64,000 nt of DNA from Betaproteobacteria bacterium (GCA_016195915.1 JACPYS010000026.1:62001-126000), one strand, 5' to 3'. Positions 17,267 to 26,258 are shown, numbered from the stretch's first letter. Notes: generated from the letters alone by a model not told the origin. Program-made: numbers and translations.

Positions 17267-18250
17267 TTAGTCCAGCTGGATATTGAGCGGCGCGATGATC
17301 TTTCCCCAGGTCCGCGTGTGGCTGGCGATGAGTTCGCCGAATTGCTGCGGGCTCATGATCGGAGCCTGGGCGCCGTCTGCGGCCACTCTCGCGCGCACAT
17401 CGGGCGTTTGCAGCGCCTCGTTTGTCGCCTTGTTCAGCAAATCGATGATCGCCGCCGGAGTCCCCGCGGGTGCCAGCAGCCCGTACCACGAATAGGCCAC
17501 CATGTCGGGGTAGCCCAACTCGGTAAAGGTTGGCAGCGAGGGCGCGGCGGGGGACCGGGTTTCGCCGGTCAACCCGATGCCTTTGAGCTGCCCCGACCGG
17601 ATGTGCGGCGCCCCGGTGGCGATGCCGTCGAAATAGAGCTGCACGTGCCCCGCGACCAGATCATTGAGCGCAGGGCCAGCGCCCTTGTAGGGGACGGCGG
17701 TCAGCTTGACACCGGTAACGGTGGTGAACATCTCCGCGACCAGGTGTGTCGATGCACCGGGCCCCAGCGTCGCAACGTTGAGCGAGCCGGGCTTCGATTT
17801 CTCCAGAGCCACCAGTTCCTTGACGGTGGCGGCGGAGACCGAAGGGTGCGCCAACAGCACGAACGGGGTCAGACCGGTCAGCGCCACCGGCGTGAAATCC
17901 GAGGTCTTGTAGGGAAGTTTCTTGAACAGCAGCGGATTGGTCGAAAGAGTGGTCGTCACTGCCATCAACAGCGTGTAGCCGTCCGCAGGCGCCTTGGTCA
18001 CCATCTCGGCGCCGAGGATGGTCGATGCGCCCGACTTGTTTTCGACCACGACCGCCTGCTTCAGCCTGGCGGTCATTTTCTGCGCGACCAGGCGGGAGAC
18101 GATGTCGGTAAATCCGCCGGGCGCGTACGGCACCACGATGCGGATCGGTTTGTCCGGATAACTGCGCGTCTGCGGATCCTGCGCAAACGCGGGACCGAGC
18201 AGTCCGGCGATGCCGAGCCCGATGCTCAGCAGGGATGGAATCAGTCGCAT
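17267..18250 (-). CDS. Bug/TctC-family periplasmic substrate-binding protein
   Basis: Secreted solute-binding protein, 327 aa. The ATG at 18250 has a GAGGAG six bases upstream. The signal peptide ends GPAFA-Q, and the mature protein has YPDKPIRIVVPYAPGGFTD, VVVENKSGAS, PADGYTLLMA, LTAVPYKGAGPAL and LLAPAGTPAAI blocks of the family. It is not a near copy of the neighbouring Bug protein at 16183-17139. A strong promoter with an operator lies upstream (18380-18432). It is probably the first gene of a run that continues through the second Bug gene and the synthetase; the 127-base gap between the two Bug genes contains nothing I recognise. Confidence 0.9.
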   Translation of the reverse strand: MRLIPSLLSIGLGIAGLLGPAFAQDPQTRSYPDKPIRIVVPYAPGGFTDIVSRLVAQKMTARLKQAVVVENKSGASTILGAEMVTKAPADGYTLLMAVTTTLSTNPLLFKKLPYKTSDFTPVALTGLTPFVLLAHPSVSAATVKELVALEKSKPGSLNVATLGPGASTHLVAEMFTTVTGVKLTAVPYKGAGPALNDLVAGHVQLYFDGIATGAPHIRSGQLKGIGLTGETRSPAAPSLPTFTELGYPDMVAYSWYGLLAPAGTPAAIIDLLNKATNEALQTPDVRARVAADGAQAPIMSPQQFGELIASHTRTWGKIIAPLNIQLD

Positions 18251-18379
18251 GGTTCTCTCCTCGATTTGGTTTCCGAATTGCCGCGCTTGCAGAACCTGGC
18301 TTCCACCTTCTCCCCGCGTTCCCAGCTCGGTCATCCCGCTCGGGGGGATAGTCGGCACCGATTCGCGTACACATACATA

Positions 18380-18432
18380 TTCCGCTAGCCGGAACTTAGT
18401 TCATTATACGGTCTAAAAACCCAGCTGGTCAA
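18380..18432 (-). promoter_or_regulatory. strong sigma70 promoter with downstream TTCCG-N5-CGGAA operator
   Basis: On the minus strand: TTGACC (18432-18427), 18 bases, TATAAT (18408-18403), eight bases, then the perfect inverted repeat TTCCG-N5-CGGAA (18394-18380), placed at the expected transcription start. The -10 box, the GAA after it and the eight-base distance to TTCCG match the promoter at 10213-10263. In the opposite direction 18251-18583 also holds a plus-strand TTGACA (18510-18515) that could serve the crotonase operon; no clear -10 follows it. Confidence 0.78.
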
Positions 18433-18583
18433 GCCCGTCATCACTTGGGTGCGAGCGGCGGCCGCAGCGTTCCATTTTGGTTGATTAATTTAAAAAAACG
18501 GAATTTTGCTTGACACCGCCTTTGCGACTGCTTAACCTTTGAAACAGGCATCTTTCCGACCGCCCATACGACGAGACCCCACG

Positions 18584-19393
18584 ATGACCCAAGACTACGC
18601 TCGCTACCAATACCTGCGCGTTACCTGCGAAAACGGCATCGCCACGCTGATGCTCAACCAGGCCGAAAACCGCAACGCCATCCACGCCGAGATGCATGCG
18701 GAACTCGAGCACGTGTGGCTCGATCTCGCGGCAGACAAGCAGGTCAACATCATCGTGCTCACGGGCGCGGGCAGGATGTTTTCCGCGGGCGGCGACATCA
18801 AGCGCATGGCGAGCCGTTTCGGCACCGAGGAGGGCTGGCGCTTTTCGCTCGACGTGCCGACGGCGACGCGCCGGCTGTTCCAGAACATCCTCGAAGTCAG
18901 CCAGCCGATCATCGCGGCCGTCAACGGCGATGCCGTCGGGCTCGGCGCGACGTTGGCGCTGTTCAGCGATGTTTCCATCATTGCCGACACGGCGAAGTTC
19001 GGCGATTCGCACGTCAAGGTCGGTCTCGTTGCTGGCGACGGCGGGGCCGTCATTTGGCCGCTGCTGGTCGGTCCGTCGCGCGCCAAGGAGTTTCTCATGC
19101 GCGGCAAGCTGGTCAGCGGTACCGAAGCGCACCAGCTGGGTCTCGTCAACCACGTGGTGCCGGTTGACCAGGTCATGGCGCGGGCGCTGGAAATGGCCGA
19201 GGAACTCAACAAACTGCCGCCCCTGGCTGTGCGCTGGACCAAGCTGTCCGTGAATAAGATGTTGAAGCATCAACTCAACCTGATCCTCGATGCGTCGATT
19301 GCCTACGAGATGCTTTCGATCAACTCGAAGGACCACCACGAAGCGGCGCTGGCATTCATCGAAAAGCGCGCGCCGGTCTACAAGGGCATTTGA
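18584..19393 (+). CDS. enoyl-CoA hydratase/isomerase (crotonase) family protein lacking the canonical glutamates
   Basis: Crotonase-fold protein of 269 aa acting on an acyl-CoA. The oxyanion-hole segments are GAGRMFSAGGDIKRM and AVNGDAVGLGATLALFSDV, and FGDSHVKVGLVAGDGGAV follows. In enoyl-CoA hydratase the two catalytic glutamates lie in the GGGCELA and QPEI motifs; here those positions are Thr (LGATLA) and His (DSHV), so standard water addition is doubtful and isomerase, hydrolase or lyase chemistry is possible. I chose the ATG at 18584; a TTG further upstream would add 15 residues. It is the first gene of an operon with two acyl-CoA dehydrogenase genes, 14 bases before the next. Confidence 0.82.
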   Translation: MTQDYARYQYLRVTCENGIATLMLNQAENRNAIHAEMHAELEHVWLDLAADKQVNIIVLTGAGRMFSAGGDIKRMASRFGTEEGWRFSLDVPTATRRLFQNILEVSQPIIAAVNGDAVGLGATLALFSDVSIIADTAKFGDSHVKVGLVAGDGGAVIWPLLVGPSRAKEFLMRGKLVSGTEAHQLGLVNHVVPVDQVMARALEMAEELNKLPPLAVRWTKLSVNKMLKHQLNLILDASIAYEMLSINSKDHHEAALAFIEKRAPVYKGI

Positions 19394-19407
19394 ACCAGGG
19401 TTCGACC

Positions 19408-20574
19408 ATGGACTTTCCGACCCCGACGCAGGACTGGAACGCGATGACGGATGAAGAATTCCGCCGTCGCGCCGCCGATTTGTTTGGCACGCACGTGCCG
19501 CGCCATCTGTGTCACCTGAACCGCCGCCCGCGCTGGGCCGAGGTGAAGGACTGGTACATGACCATGTCGTCGCATGGCTGGCTGGTGCCGGGCTGGCCGG
19601 TCGAATACGGCGGCATGGGGCTGTCGCCCGCGAAATTTCTCATCTACGTGGAGGAACTGGAACGCTCCGGTGCGCCGCGCGTGATGGACCAGGGCTTGAT
19701 GAACCTCGGCCCGGTGCTGATCGCGCGCGGCTCCGAGGCGCAGCGGCGCAAGTATCTGCCCAGGATCCTTTCGGGCGAACACCTGTGGTGCCAGGGATAT
19801 TCCGAGCCCAACGCCGGCTCCGATCTCGCGAGCCTGCGCACCGAGGCCCACCTTGAAGGCGACGAGTTCGTCGTCAACGGCCAGAAGATCTGGACCAGCG
19901 TGGCTTTCGATGCCACGCACATGTTCGCGCTGGTGCGTACGGACAAGACGGTGAAGAAGCAGGCCGGGATCAGCTTCTTGATGATCGACATGAACCAGCC
20001 CGGTGTGACGGTTCGGCCGATTCGCAATATTGCCGGCCATGAAGAACTTTGCGAGGTCTTCCTCGACAACGTCCGTACGCCGCGCGACTGCCTGGTTGGC
20101 GGATTGAACGAAGGATGGCAGGTCGCCAAGGCGCTGCTTGGTTTTGAACGCATCTGGTCTGGTTCCCCGCGCCAGTCGATCCTCGCATTGCTGCGCCTGG
20201 AGCGTTTCGCCAAGCTCAGCGGCAAGATGGACGACGCGGGTTTCGTGGACCGTCTGACACAGATCAAGATGGACGTGCTGGACAGTGCCTCCGCCTACGA
20301 CCGCTTCGCCCAGATCATGCGTACCGGCGGCAGCTTCGGCTTCGAGGTGTCGGTACTCAAGATCTGGGCGACGGAAACCTGCCAGCGCGTCACCGAACTG
20401 ATGGTCGAAGCCGCCGGCGAAGCGGGCACGCTGACCGGTGACGTCGATCTGGGCGGCGAGGCGATCGATATTCTGTATCCCTTCCTCGAATGCCGCGCAT
20501 TCACCATCTACGGCGGTTCGAGCCAGGTGCAGAGAAACATCCTCGCCAAGAGCGTGCTGAATCTGCCTGCGTGA
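19408..20574 (+). CDS. acyl-CoA dehydrogenase, putative large subunit of a two-gene pair
   Basis: FAD enzyme of 388 aa. It shows WCQGYSEPNAGSDLASLRT, the GQKIWTSVA FAD/substrate loop, a GFERIWSG helix and the terminal block IYGGSSQVQRNILAK. The position that is the catalytic Glu in medium-chain dehydrogenases (EGTSQ) is Gly here (YGGSSQ). The start is the ATG at 19408 with AGGG seven bases upstream. A second dehydrogenase gene of 387 aa follows after 32 bases. Such pairs form heteromeric enzymes in pimeloyl-CoA (PimC/PimD) and steroid side-chain (FadE) pathways, so a dicarboxylic, alicyclic or branched acyl-CoA substrate is plausible but unproven. Confidence 0.86.
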   Translation: MDFPTPTQDWNAMTDEEFRRRAADLFGTHVPRHLCHLNRRPRWAEVKDWYMTMSSHGWLVPGWPVEYGGMGLSPAKFLIYVEELERSGAPRVMDQGLMNLGPVLIARGSEAQRRKYLPRILSGEHLWCQGYSEPNAGSDLASLRTEAHLEGDEFVVNGQKIWTSVAFDATHMFALVRTDKTVKKQAGISFLMIDMNQPGVTVRPIRNIAGHEELCEVFLDNVRTPRDCLVGGLNEGWQVAKALLGFERIWSGSPRQSILALLRLERFAKLSGKMDDAGFVDRLTQIKMDVLDSASAYDRFAQIMRTGGSFGFEVSVLKIWATETCQRVTELMVEAAGEAGTLTGDVDLGGEAIDILYPFLECRAFTIYGGSSQVQRNILAKSVLNLPA

Positions 20575-20606
20575 TTCGGGCGCGCACAAGCAAACAGGGA
20601 AGACAA

Positions 20607-21770
20607 ATGGATACCACAGCGCACGCGGCAAGGACTGCCGAATCGGGCGAGGAAATCAGCATGCTGCGCGACAGCGCGGCCGACTTCGTCCGTGCCTCGA
20701 CCGATCACAAGCGCCTGAGGAAACTCCGGGGCACCTCGCCCGGCTACGATGCCGCGCTCGCGCGCCAGATGGGGGAACTGGGCTGGTTTGGCATTCTCGT
20801 GCCCGAGCAGTATTCCGGCCTGGGGCTGGGCTTCGCCGCGATGGCGGTCGTGGTGCAGGAACTCGGCAAGGGGTTGCTGGCCGATCCGATGGTGCCGATC
20901 GTCGTGCTGGCCGGACAGACATTGCGCCGCGGCGGGAACGAAGCGCTCAAGGAGCGGCAGCTGAGCGGTCTGGCGAGCGGCAGCCTGGCTCCTTGCGTAG
21001 CCTGGCAGGAAGGTTTGGGTGGCCTCGATGCGAGCGCGATCGAAACGCGCGCCGACGCCACGGGCGAAGGCGTGCGGCTCGTGGGGCGCAAGCGTTTCGT
21101 CGCGGGCGCGGGCGGCGCCACCGGCTTTCTGGTCACGGCGAAGTCGGCGCGCGGTTGCGGAATATATTGGGTCGAGAAGGACGCGCCTGGACTCAAGGTC
21201 AGCTTTGAATGGCGCGCGGACGGGACTCCGAGCGGCGTCGTCGAACTCGACGGCGTGCTCGTGCCTCCGGCAAGCGTGCTGACCGCGCCTTCGGCGCAAG
21301 GATTGCTCGGACTGGAGCGCGCGATCGAGGAGGCGGCGGTCATGGCCAGCGCCGAAATGCTGGGCGTGATGGAAGCGGGATTGCAGATGACCCTGGAGTA
21401 CATGCGCAACCGCGTCCAGTTCGGCAAGCCGATCGGCAGCTTCCAGGCGCTGCAGCACAAGGCCGTCGATCTGTATGTGCAGCAGGAACTGGCGCGCGCG
21501 GTCCTGGGCGAGGCGGTGCAGGCGCTCGATGGCGGAGCGTCGGGCGCGGAAAGCAGCATGATCGCCAGCCGCTGCAAGAGTCGCTGCAGCGACGCCGGCA
21601 CGCGCATTACGCGCGAGGCGATCCAGCTGCACGGGGCGATCGGCTTCACTGACGAATATGACGTGGGTCTATACCTCAAGCGTGCCCTGGTGCTGTCGGG
21701 CTGGCTCGGCAACGCCAGCGCCCACCGGCGCCGCTTTGCGGCATTGAGCGCGCAGCACGCCGAGGTATAA
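20607..21770 (+). CDS. acyl-CoA dehydrogenase, putative small subunit of a two-gene pair
   Basis: Acyl-CoA dehydrogenase-like protein of 387 aa. Family features are GWFGILVPEQYSGLGLGFAAM, the GFLVTAKSARG strand, RNRVQFGKPIGSFQALQH (the helix that binds FAD pyrophosphate) and IQLHGAIGFTDEYDVGLYLKR. It is more divergent in the middle domain than the upstream partner and lacks the usual EPNAGSD motif, as the smaller partner of heteromeric dehydrogenases often does. The ATG at 20607 has AGGGA upstream; the longer frame from 20490 overlaps the previous gene and is rejected. The end of the gene contains the promoter of the IclR gene. Confidence 0.85.
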   Translation: MDTTAHAARTAESGEEISMLRDSAADFVRASTDHKRLRKLRGTSPGYDAALARQMGELGWFGILVPEQYSGLGLGFAAMAVVVQELGKGLLADPMVPIVVLAGQTLRRGGNEALKERQLSGLASGSLAPCVAWQEGLGGLDASAIETRADATGEGVRLVGRKRFVAGAGGATGFLVTAKSARGCGIYWVEKDAPGLKVSFEWRADGTPSGVVELDGVLVPPASVLTAPSAQGLLGLERAIEEAAVMASAEMLGVMEAGLQMTLEYMRNRVQFGKPIGSFQALQHKAVDLYVQQELARAVLGEAVQALDGGASGAESSMIASRCKSRCSDAGTRITREAIQLHGAIGFTDEYDVGLYLKRALVLSGWLGNASAHRRRFAALSAQHAEV

Positions 21771-21794
21771 TTTCGCTTCATGAAACAAGTTTCA
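21744..21794 (+). promoter_or_regulatory. iclR-family gene promoter with TGAAAC-AA-GTTTCA operator
   Basis: TTGAGC (21744-21749), 16 bases, TATAAT (21766-21771), then nine bases later the palindrome TGAAACAAGTTTCA (21781-21794). The promoter starts inside the preceding dehydrogenase gene and ends before the regulator gene at 21835. The arms are perfect with a two-base centre. The position over the start of transcription suggests autorepression by the IclR protein; KdgR-like IclR proteins and PsrA-type TetR proteins bind similar GAAAC/GTTTC palindromes. Confidence 0.68.
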
Positions 21795-21834
21795 ATTTGA
21801 TTCCAGAGCTCCTGGCCCGGTTGAGGAATTGCAG

Positions 21835-22689
21835 ATGATCCGTGCTGTTGGACGTGCCCTTGCGATATTCGATGCTTTCGACGACGAGCATCTTGCGCTC
21901 TCGCTGCAGGAGATCGCCGCGCGCATCCGCATGCCAAAGACGACCGCTTTCCGGCTGGTGGCCACGCTGGAGAGTTGCGGCTACCTGGTACGCATGGACA
22001 ACCAGCAGTACTGCCTGTCGCTCAAGGTCGCGCGGCTCGCCAGTCTGGTGCGCGGCACGCTCACCATCCGCGAAATCGCCAGGCCCGTTCTGCTGGAGGT
22101 GAACCGGCAAACGTCCGAAACGGTCACGCTCAATGCACTCGCCGGAGCGCAACGCATCTGCCTGGATGTGGTGGATTCGCCTTCGGCCCTGATGGCCGTT
22201 GTCTCGCCCGGCGCGCACGTGCCGGTTTTCCGTGGCGCCACGGGACGCATCCTGCTTGCCTTCATGGACGAGGGCGAGCGCGAGCGTTTGCTGAAGACGT
22301 CACCCGAAGCCAAAGGCATCGACCACGCCGCGTTCAACCGCGAGATGACACGGTTCCGCCGCCAGGGTTACTCGATCGGTCGCGGCCAGCGCATTGCCGG
22401 AATGACGTCGATCGGGGTTCCCGTATTCAATGCGGATGGCCAGGTGCGCAATTGTCTCGCCCTGGTCGGGCCGAGCGCGCGCTTCGACGGCCGCGAGGCG
22501 GATTTCGCCGAGATCATGATCGCGGCAGGGCAGGACTTGTCCAAGCGTCTTGGCGCGCATCCTCCCGAGGTTACCGACATCACCGCGGCGATGGGACGCG
22601 AATCGTCGGATGCGCCGCCGGAGAAAAGGAAAAAGCGCGTTGCCGCGCATGCATCCAGGAAGAAATCGGTTGCGGCCGACGCGCGTTGA
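21835..22689 (+). CDS. IclR-family transcriptional regulator
   Basis: DNA-binding regulator of 284 aa. The N-terminal winged helix-turn-helix is seen in RALAIFDAFDDEH, LSLQEIAARIRMPKTTAFRLVATLE and GYLVRMD; the C-terminal effector domain has SETVTLNALAG, VPVFRGATGRILLAF, GYSIGRGQRIAGMTSIGVPVF and a final helix. A basic, Lys/Arg-rich tail of about 40 residues extends past the usual IclR end. The start is the ATG at 21835 with GAGG eight bases upstream. It lies downstream of the crotonase/dehydrogenase genes with its own promoter and is the only regulator within the 9-32 kb island, so it is the best candidate for local control. Confidence 0.9.
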   Translation: MIRAVGRALAIFDAFDDEHLALSLQEIAARIRMPKTTAFRLVATLESCGYLVRMDNQQYCLSLKVARLASLVRGTLTIREIARPVLLEVNRQTSETVTLNALAGAQRICLDVVDSPSALMAVVSPGAHVPVFRGATGRILLAFMDEGERERLLKTSPEAKGIDHAAFNREMTRFRRQGYSIGRGQRIAGMTSIGVPVFNADGQVRNCLALVGPSARFDGREADFAEIMIAAGQDLSKRLGAHPPEVTDITAAMGRESSDAPPEKRKKRVAAHASRKKSVAADAR

Positions 22690-22713
22690 CCCGGTCCGCG
22701 GCGAACGCCCCCG

Positions 22714-24849
22714 TCAAGCGTAGCGATGCACTTCGGCGCGAGGCTGACGCGCCGCCTGCTCGCGTTGCGAGAACGTCTTCCCGGTTTGCGCCAGCCGCTT
22801 TAGCAGCGGGGCGGGTCGCCAGTATTCGCCGTGGCGCTGCTCGAACTCGCACACCCTGGCATAGACCTTGTCCAGACCGACGGTGTCGGCGTGGAACGTC
22901 GGGCCGCCGCGCCACGCCGGAAAGCCGTAGCCATTGACATAGATCAGGTCTATGTCCGACGCGCGCTGAGCGATGCCTTCCTCGAGGATCTTCGCGCTTT
23001 CGTTGACCAGCGCGTAGATTGTGCGTTCGATGATTTCCTCGTTTGTAATTGTTCGGCGTTCGATGCCGGCCTGGGTGGCGCAGTCGATGATGAGCTTCCC
23101 GATTTCCGGATCCGGTATTGGCGTGCGGCTGCCCGGCTCATAGCGGTAGAAGCCCGCTCCGGTCTTCTGACCGAACCGGCCCAGTTCGCAGATGCGGTCC
23201 GCGACCTTCGAGTAGCGCAGCTCGGGACGGCGCGTACTCGCCAGGCGCTTGCGACTGGCCCAGGATATGTCCAGGCCCGCGAGATCGGACATGGCGAAGC
23301 GGCCCATGGCGAGCCCGAAATCGTAGAGCGCTCCGTCGACCTGCTGCGGTGTCGCGCCTTCTTCAAGCAGGAATTCGGCCTCGCGGGCGTATTGCGCGAC
23401 CATGCGATTGCCGACAAAGCCGTCGCATACGCTGACGAGCACGGGCAGTTTCTTGATCTGACGGGCCAGTTTCATCGAGGACGCAATGACCTCCGCCGAG
23501 GTCGCCTTGCCGCGAACGACTTCGACCAGGCGCATCACATTGGCGGGACTGAAGAAATGCAAGCCAATGACGTCCTGGGGGCGGGACGTGAAACCCGCGA
23601 TTTGGTTGATGTCGAGTCGAGACGTATTGGTGGCCAGGATCGCACCGGCCTTGCAGATGGCGTCGAGCCGGGAGAACACTTCCTTCTTGACGCCCATATC
23701 CTCGAACACGGCTTCGACGACCAGGTCGGCGTCGCCCACGCGTGCGTAGTCAAGCGTGCCGCGGATCAAACCCATGCGCCGATCGGCTTCGGCCTGGGCG
23801 ATGCGCCCTTTGGCCACGGTCGACGCGTAGTTCTTGCCGATGGTGCTCAGGCCGCGCTCCAGCGCTTCCGGCTTCGCTTCCAGCAACAGCACGGGGATGC
23901 CTGCGTTGGCGCAGCACATCGCGATGCCGCCGCCCATCGTCCCCGCTCCCAGCACTGCGACTTGCCGGATCGGGCGGGTAGGCGTGTTTTCTGGAACATC
24001 GGCGATCTTCGCCGCGGCGCGCTCGGCGAAAAACAGATGGCGCAGCGCCTTCGACTCGAAGCCCTTCACCAGCACGTCGAAGCGTTCACGCTCGAACTTC
24101 AACCCTTCATCGAACGGCAGCGTCACCGCCGCTTCGATGCAGGCGATGCATTCGCGCGGCGCTTGAAATCCCCGCTTGCGCCTGGCGAACTCCGCTCGCG
24201 CGACGACAACGATTTCGTTCGAGCGCTCGGCCGACACGCTGCGCCGCGAAGCAACAGGATGTTCGCGTCTGGCCGCCGTGCGCCGCGCGAATTCCACGGC
24301 GCCTGCCGCGAGGTCGCCTTCGATGATTTCGTCGACCAGCCCCAGTTGTCGCGCCTTGGTCGCATCGACCGGTTCGCCTTCGGTGATCATCGTGAGGGCC
24401 GCTTCCACCCCCACCAGGCGCGGCAAGCGCTGCGTGCCGCCTCCCCCTGGCAGCAAGCCCAGTTTCACCTCGGGGAGACCCAATTTCGCATCGGACGCGG
24501 CGACGCGGTAATGGCAGGCCATCGCCAATTCCAGTCCGAGACCGAGTGCGTTGCCGTGGATCGCGGCGATTACCGGCTTGGTCGCTGCTTCGATCTGTTT
24601 CATGATGGCACGCGAACTCGGTTCGGCGCGAGACGCGTGCGTGTTGAACGCCTTGATGTCGGCGCCCCCGCAAAACATCTTTCCCGCGCCAGCCACTACA
24701 ATCGTCTTGATCTCAAGGTCGTCGAGTGCCCGCTGCAGATTGTCCGCGAGTTCGGTGCGCGATTCACGACCCAGAGCGTTGACGGGGGGATTGTTGAGAT
24801 AGAGGAGGGCGGTGTCGCCCCGGCGCTCATAGTTCGATGTGGTTTGCAT
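22714..24849 (-). CDS. bifunctional enoyl-CoA hydratase / 3-hydroxyacyl-CoA dehydrogenase
   Basis: Fused beta-oxidation enzyme of 711 aa. The crotonase domain covers about residues 1-190, with both catalytic glutamates present: Glu108 in GLGLELAMACHY and Glu127 in LGLPEVKLGLLPGGGGTQ. The dehydrogenase domain begins at the NAD motif VAVLGAGTMGGGIA (298-311) and contains ATNTSRLDINQIA and the catalytic histidine in IGLHFFSP. The C-terminal helical domain ends with NGYGFPAWRGGPTFHAD. The layout matches peroxisomal-type/PimF-like enzymes. I chose the ATG at 24849; the open frame to 25020 overlaps the thiolase gene. It follows the thiolase by 68 bases on the same strand. Confidence 0.9.
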   Translation of the reverse strand: MQTTSNYERRGDTALLYLNNPPVNALGRESRTELADNLQRALDDLEIKTIVVAGAGKMFCGGADIKAFNTHASRAEPSSRAIMKQIEAATKPVIAAIHGNALGLGLELAMACHYRVAASDAKLGLPEVKLGLLPGGGGTQRLPRLVGVEAALTMITEGEPVDATKARQLGLVDEIIEGDLAAGAVEFARRTAARREHPVASRRSVSAERSNEIVVVARAEFARRKRGFQAPRECIACIEAAVTLPFDEGLKFERERFDVLVKGFESKALRHLFFAERAAAKIADVPENTPTRPIRQVAVLGAGTMGGGIAMCCANAGIPVLLLEAKPEALERGLSTIGKNYASTVAKGRIAQAEADRRMGLIRGTLDYARVGDADLVVEAVFEDMGVKKEVFSRLDAICKAGAILATNTSRLDINQIAGFTSRPQDVIGLHFFSPANVMRLVEVVRGKATSAEVIASSMKLARQIKKLPVLVSVCDGFVGNRMVAQYAREAEFLLEEGATPQQVDGALYDFGLAMGRFAMSDLAGLDISWASRKRLASTRRPELRYSKVADRICELGRFGQKTGAGFYRYEPGSRTPIPDPEIGKLIIDCATQAGIERRTITNEEIIERTIYALVNESAKILEEGIAQRASDIDLIYVNGYGFPAWRGGPTFHADTVGLDKVYARVCEFEQRHGEYWRPAPLLKRLAQTGKTFSQREQAARQPRAEVHRYA

Positions 24850-24917
24850 GCGTTTCGTCTCGGTCTGATTTGAAACCAGGGTTGCAATTCGGGCCCGTAC
24901 GATTTCCAGTGCCGGAC

Positions 24918-26222
24918 TCAGTTGATCGCCTCGACCACCGTGGCGATGCCCATTCCGACTCCGATGCACATCGTGGCAAGCCCGTAGCGCACATTGCCGC
25001 GACGACGCATTTCGTGGCACAGGCTCACCAGCAGCCGCACACCGCTTGCGCCAAGCGGATGGCCGATTGCGAGTGCTCCGCCGTTCACGTTCACGACCTG
25101 CGGATCGAGGCCAAGTTCGCGCACCGTGACAATCGACTGCGAAGCAAAGGCTTCGTTGATCTCCGCCAGGCCGATGTCGCTGGCCGCGAGTCCCGCGCGC
25201 TTGAGCGCCTTGGCGCTGGCCGGAATGGTGCCGATACCCATGAGCTGCGGGGTCACGCCGCTCACTGCCATCGACACGATGCGTGCCAGCGGCTTCGTGC
25301 CTAGCGCTTGCGCGCGGTCATCGGATACCACCAGCGCGGCCGACGCGCCATCGTTGGTAGGGCAGGAATTGCCTGCCGAGATGACGACCTCGCGGCCGCC
25401 ATAGCTGACCACGCCCTTCAGCAGCGGCAGAGAACCGAGCTTTTCCAGCGTCGAGACACGTATGCACTCGTCGCGTTCGAACTGCATTTCCGGCCCCAGT
25501 TGCGCAAAGTCCGGATTGCCTTGCGCGTCGAACACCGGCAGGCGGATCTGCATGGGAATGATCTGGGACCGGTAGTGGCCTGCCTTATAGGCAGCGTCGG
25601 CCCGGTGATGGCTCTCGAGCGCGTAGCGGTCCATCTCCGCACGCGTCAGGTTCCACACCTCGGCGACGTTCTGCGCCGTCTGCGGCATCGGCAGATAGGC
25701 GGGTGAGTCGGAGATATAGCGCGGAAAGTCCACCGAAAACAGTTCGGCATGATTCGGCGCAGGACGCTTTTGTGCCTCGGTGAGCGCGTTCACACGTTCG
25801 TGCAATCGGGTCAACGGCGTATCTGCTCCAGTCTGGCGCACGATCGAGGTGCCCATGCGCTGCACGCCCACCGCGAGCGCCACTTCGCCTGCCCCGGTCA
25901 TGATCGAGTTCGCCGCCATGTGCAGCGCTTGCATGCTCGAACCGCACTGGCGGTTGACGGTGGTCGAGGACACCTCGACCGGAAGCCCGGCGACACGCGA
26001 AATGATGTTCGAGGGGAATCCGCTCAATTCGCCCGAGCCATTCACGTTCCCCAGGATGAGGTCCTCGATTTCGGCTGGGTCGATGCCTGGATTGCGCTCG
26101 AGCAGCGCTTTCACCACCGTAGCCGCGACTTCGTCCAGACGCGTGGATACGAGCTGGCCCTTGGCACCGCGGCCGAACGCCGAGCGCGCTGCGTCCACGA
26201 TGACGGCATTCCTCAGATGCAT
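24918..26222 (-). CDS. acetyl-CoA acyltransferase (3-ketoacyl-CoA thiolase)
   Basis: Cytosolic thiolase of 434 aa that cleaves 3-ketoacyl-CoA with CoA to release acetyl-CoA. The nucleophile is Cys93 in NRQCGSSMQAL; the catalytic His is in GGALAIGHPLGASG, and the second Cys in MCIGVGMG at the end; NEAFA is also present. The ATG at 26222 has GGGGAG seven bases upstream. It lies just upstream of the fused hydratase/dehydrogenase on the same strand, so the two form a complete lower beta-oxidation module. The promoter region shared with the divergent acyl-CoA dehydrogenase operon carries related operator-like elements. Confidence 0.92.
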   Translation of the reverse strand: MHLRNAVIVDAARSAFGRGAKGQLVSTRLDEVAATVVKALLERNPGIDPAEIEDLILGNVNGSGELSGFPSNIISRVAGLPVEVSSTTVNRQCGSSMQALHMAANSIMTGAGEVALAVGVQRMGTSIVRQTGADTPLTRLHERVNALTEAQKRPAPNHAELFSVDFPRYISDSPAYLPMPQTAQNVAEVWNLTRAEMDRYALESHHRADAAYKAGHYRSQIIPMQIRLPVFDAQGNPDFAQLGPEMQFERDECIRVSTLEKLGSLPLLKGVVSYGGREVVISAGNSCPTNDGASAALVVSDDRAQALGTKPLARIVSMAVSGVTPQLMGIGTIPASAKALKRAGLAASDIGLAEINEAFASQSIVTVRELGLDPQVVNVNGGALAIGHPLGASGVRLLVSLCHEMRRRGNVRYGLATMCIGVGMGIATVVEAIN

Positions 26223-26258
26223 GGCTTGTCTCCCCGATGGTCCTGAATCCAGCGCGGA

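Noticed and set aside
22831-24873. Plus-strand open frame of 680 codons
   Set aside because: Antisense to the fused hydratase/dehydrogenase, with low-complexity composition and no ribosome site.
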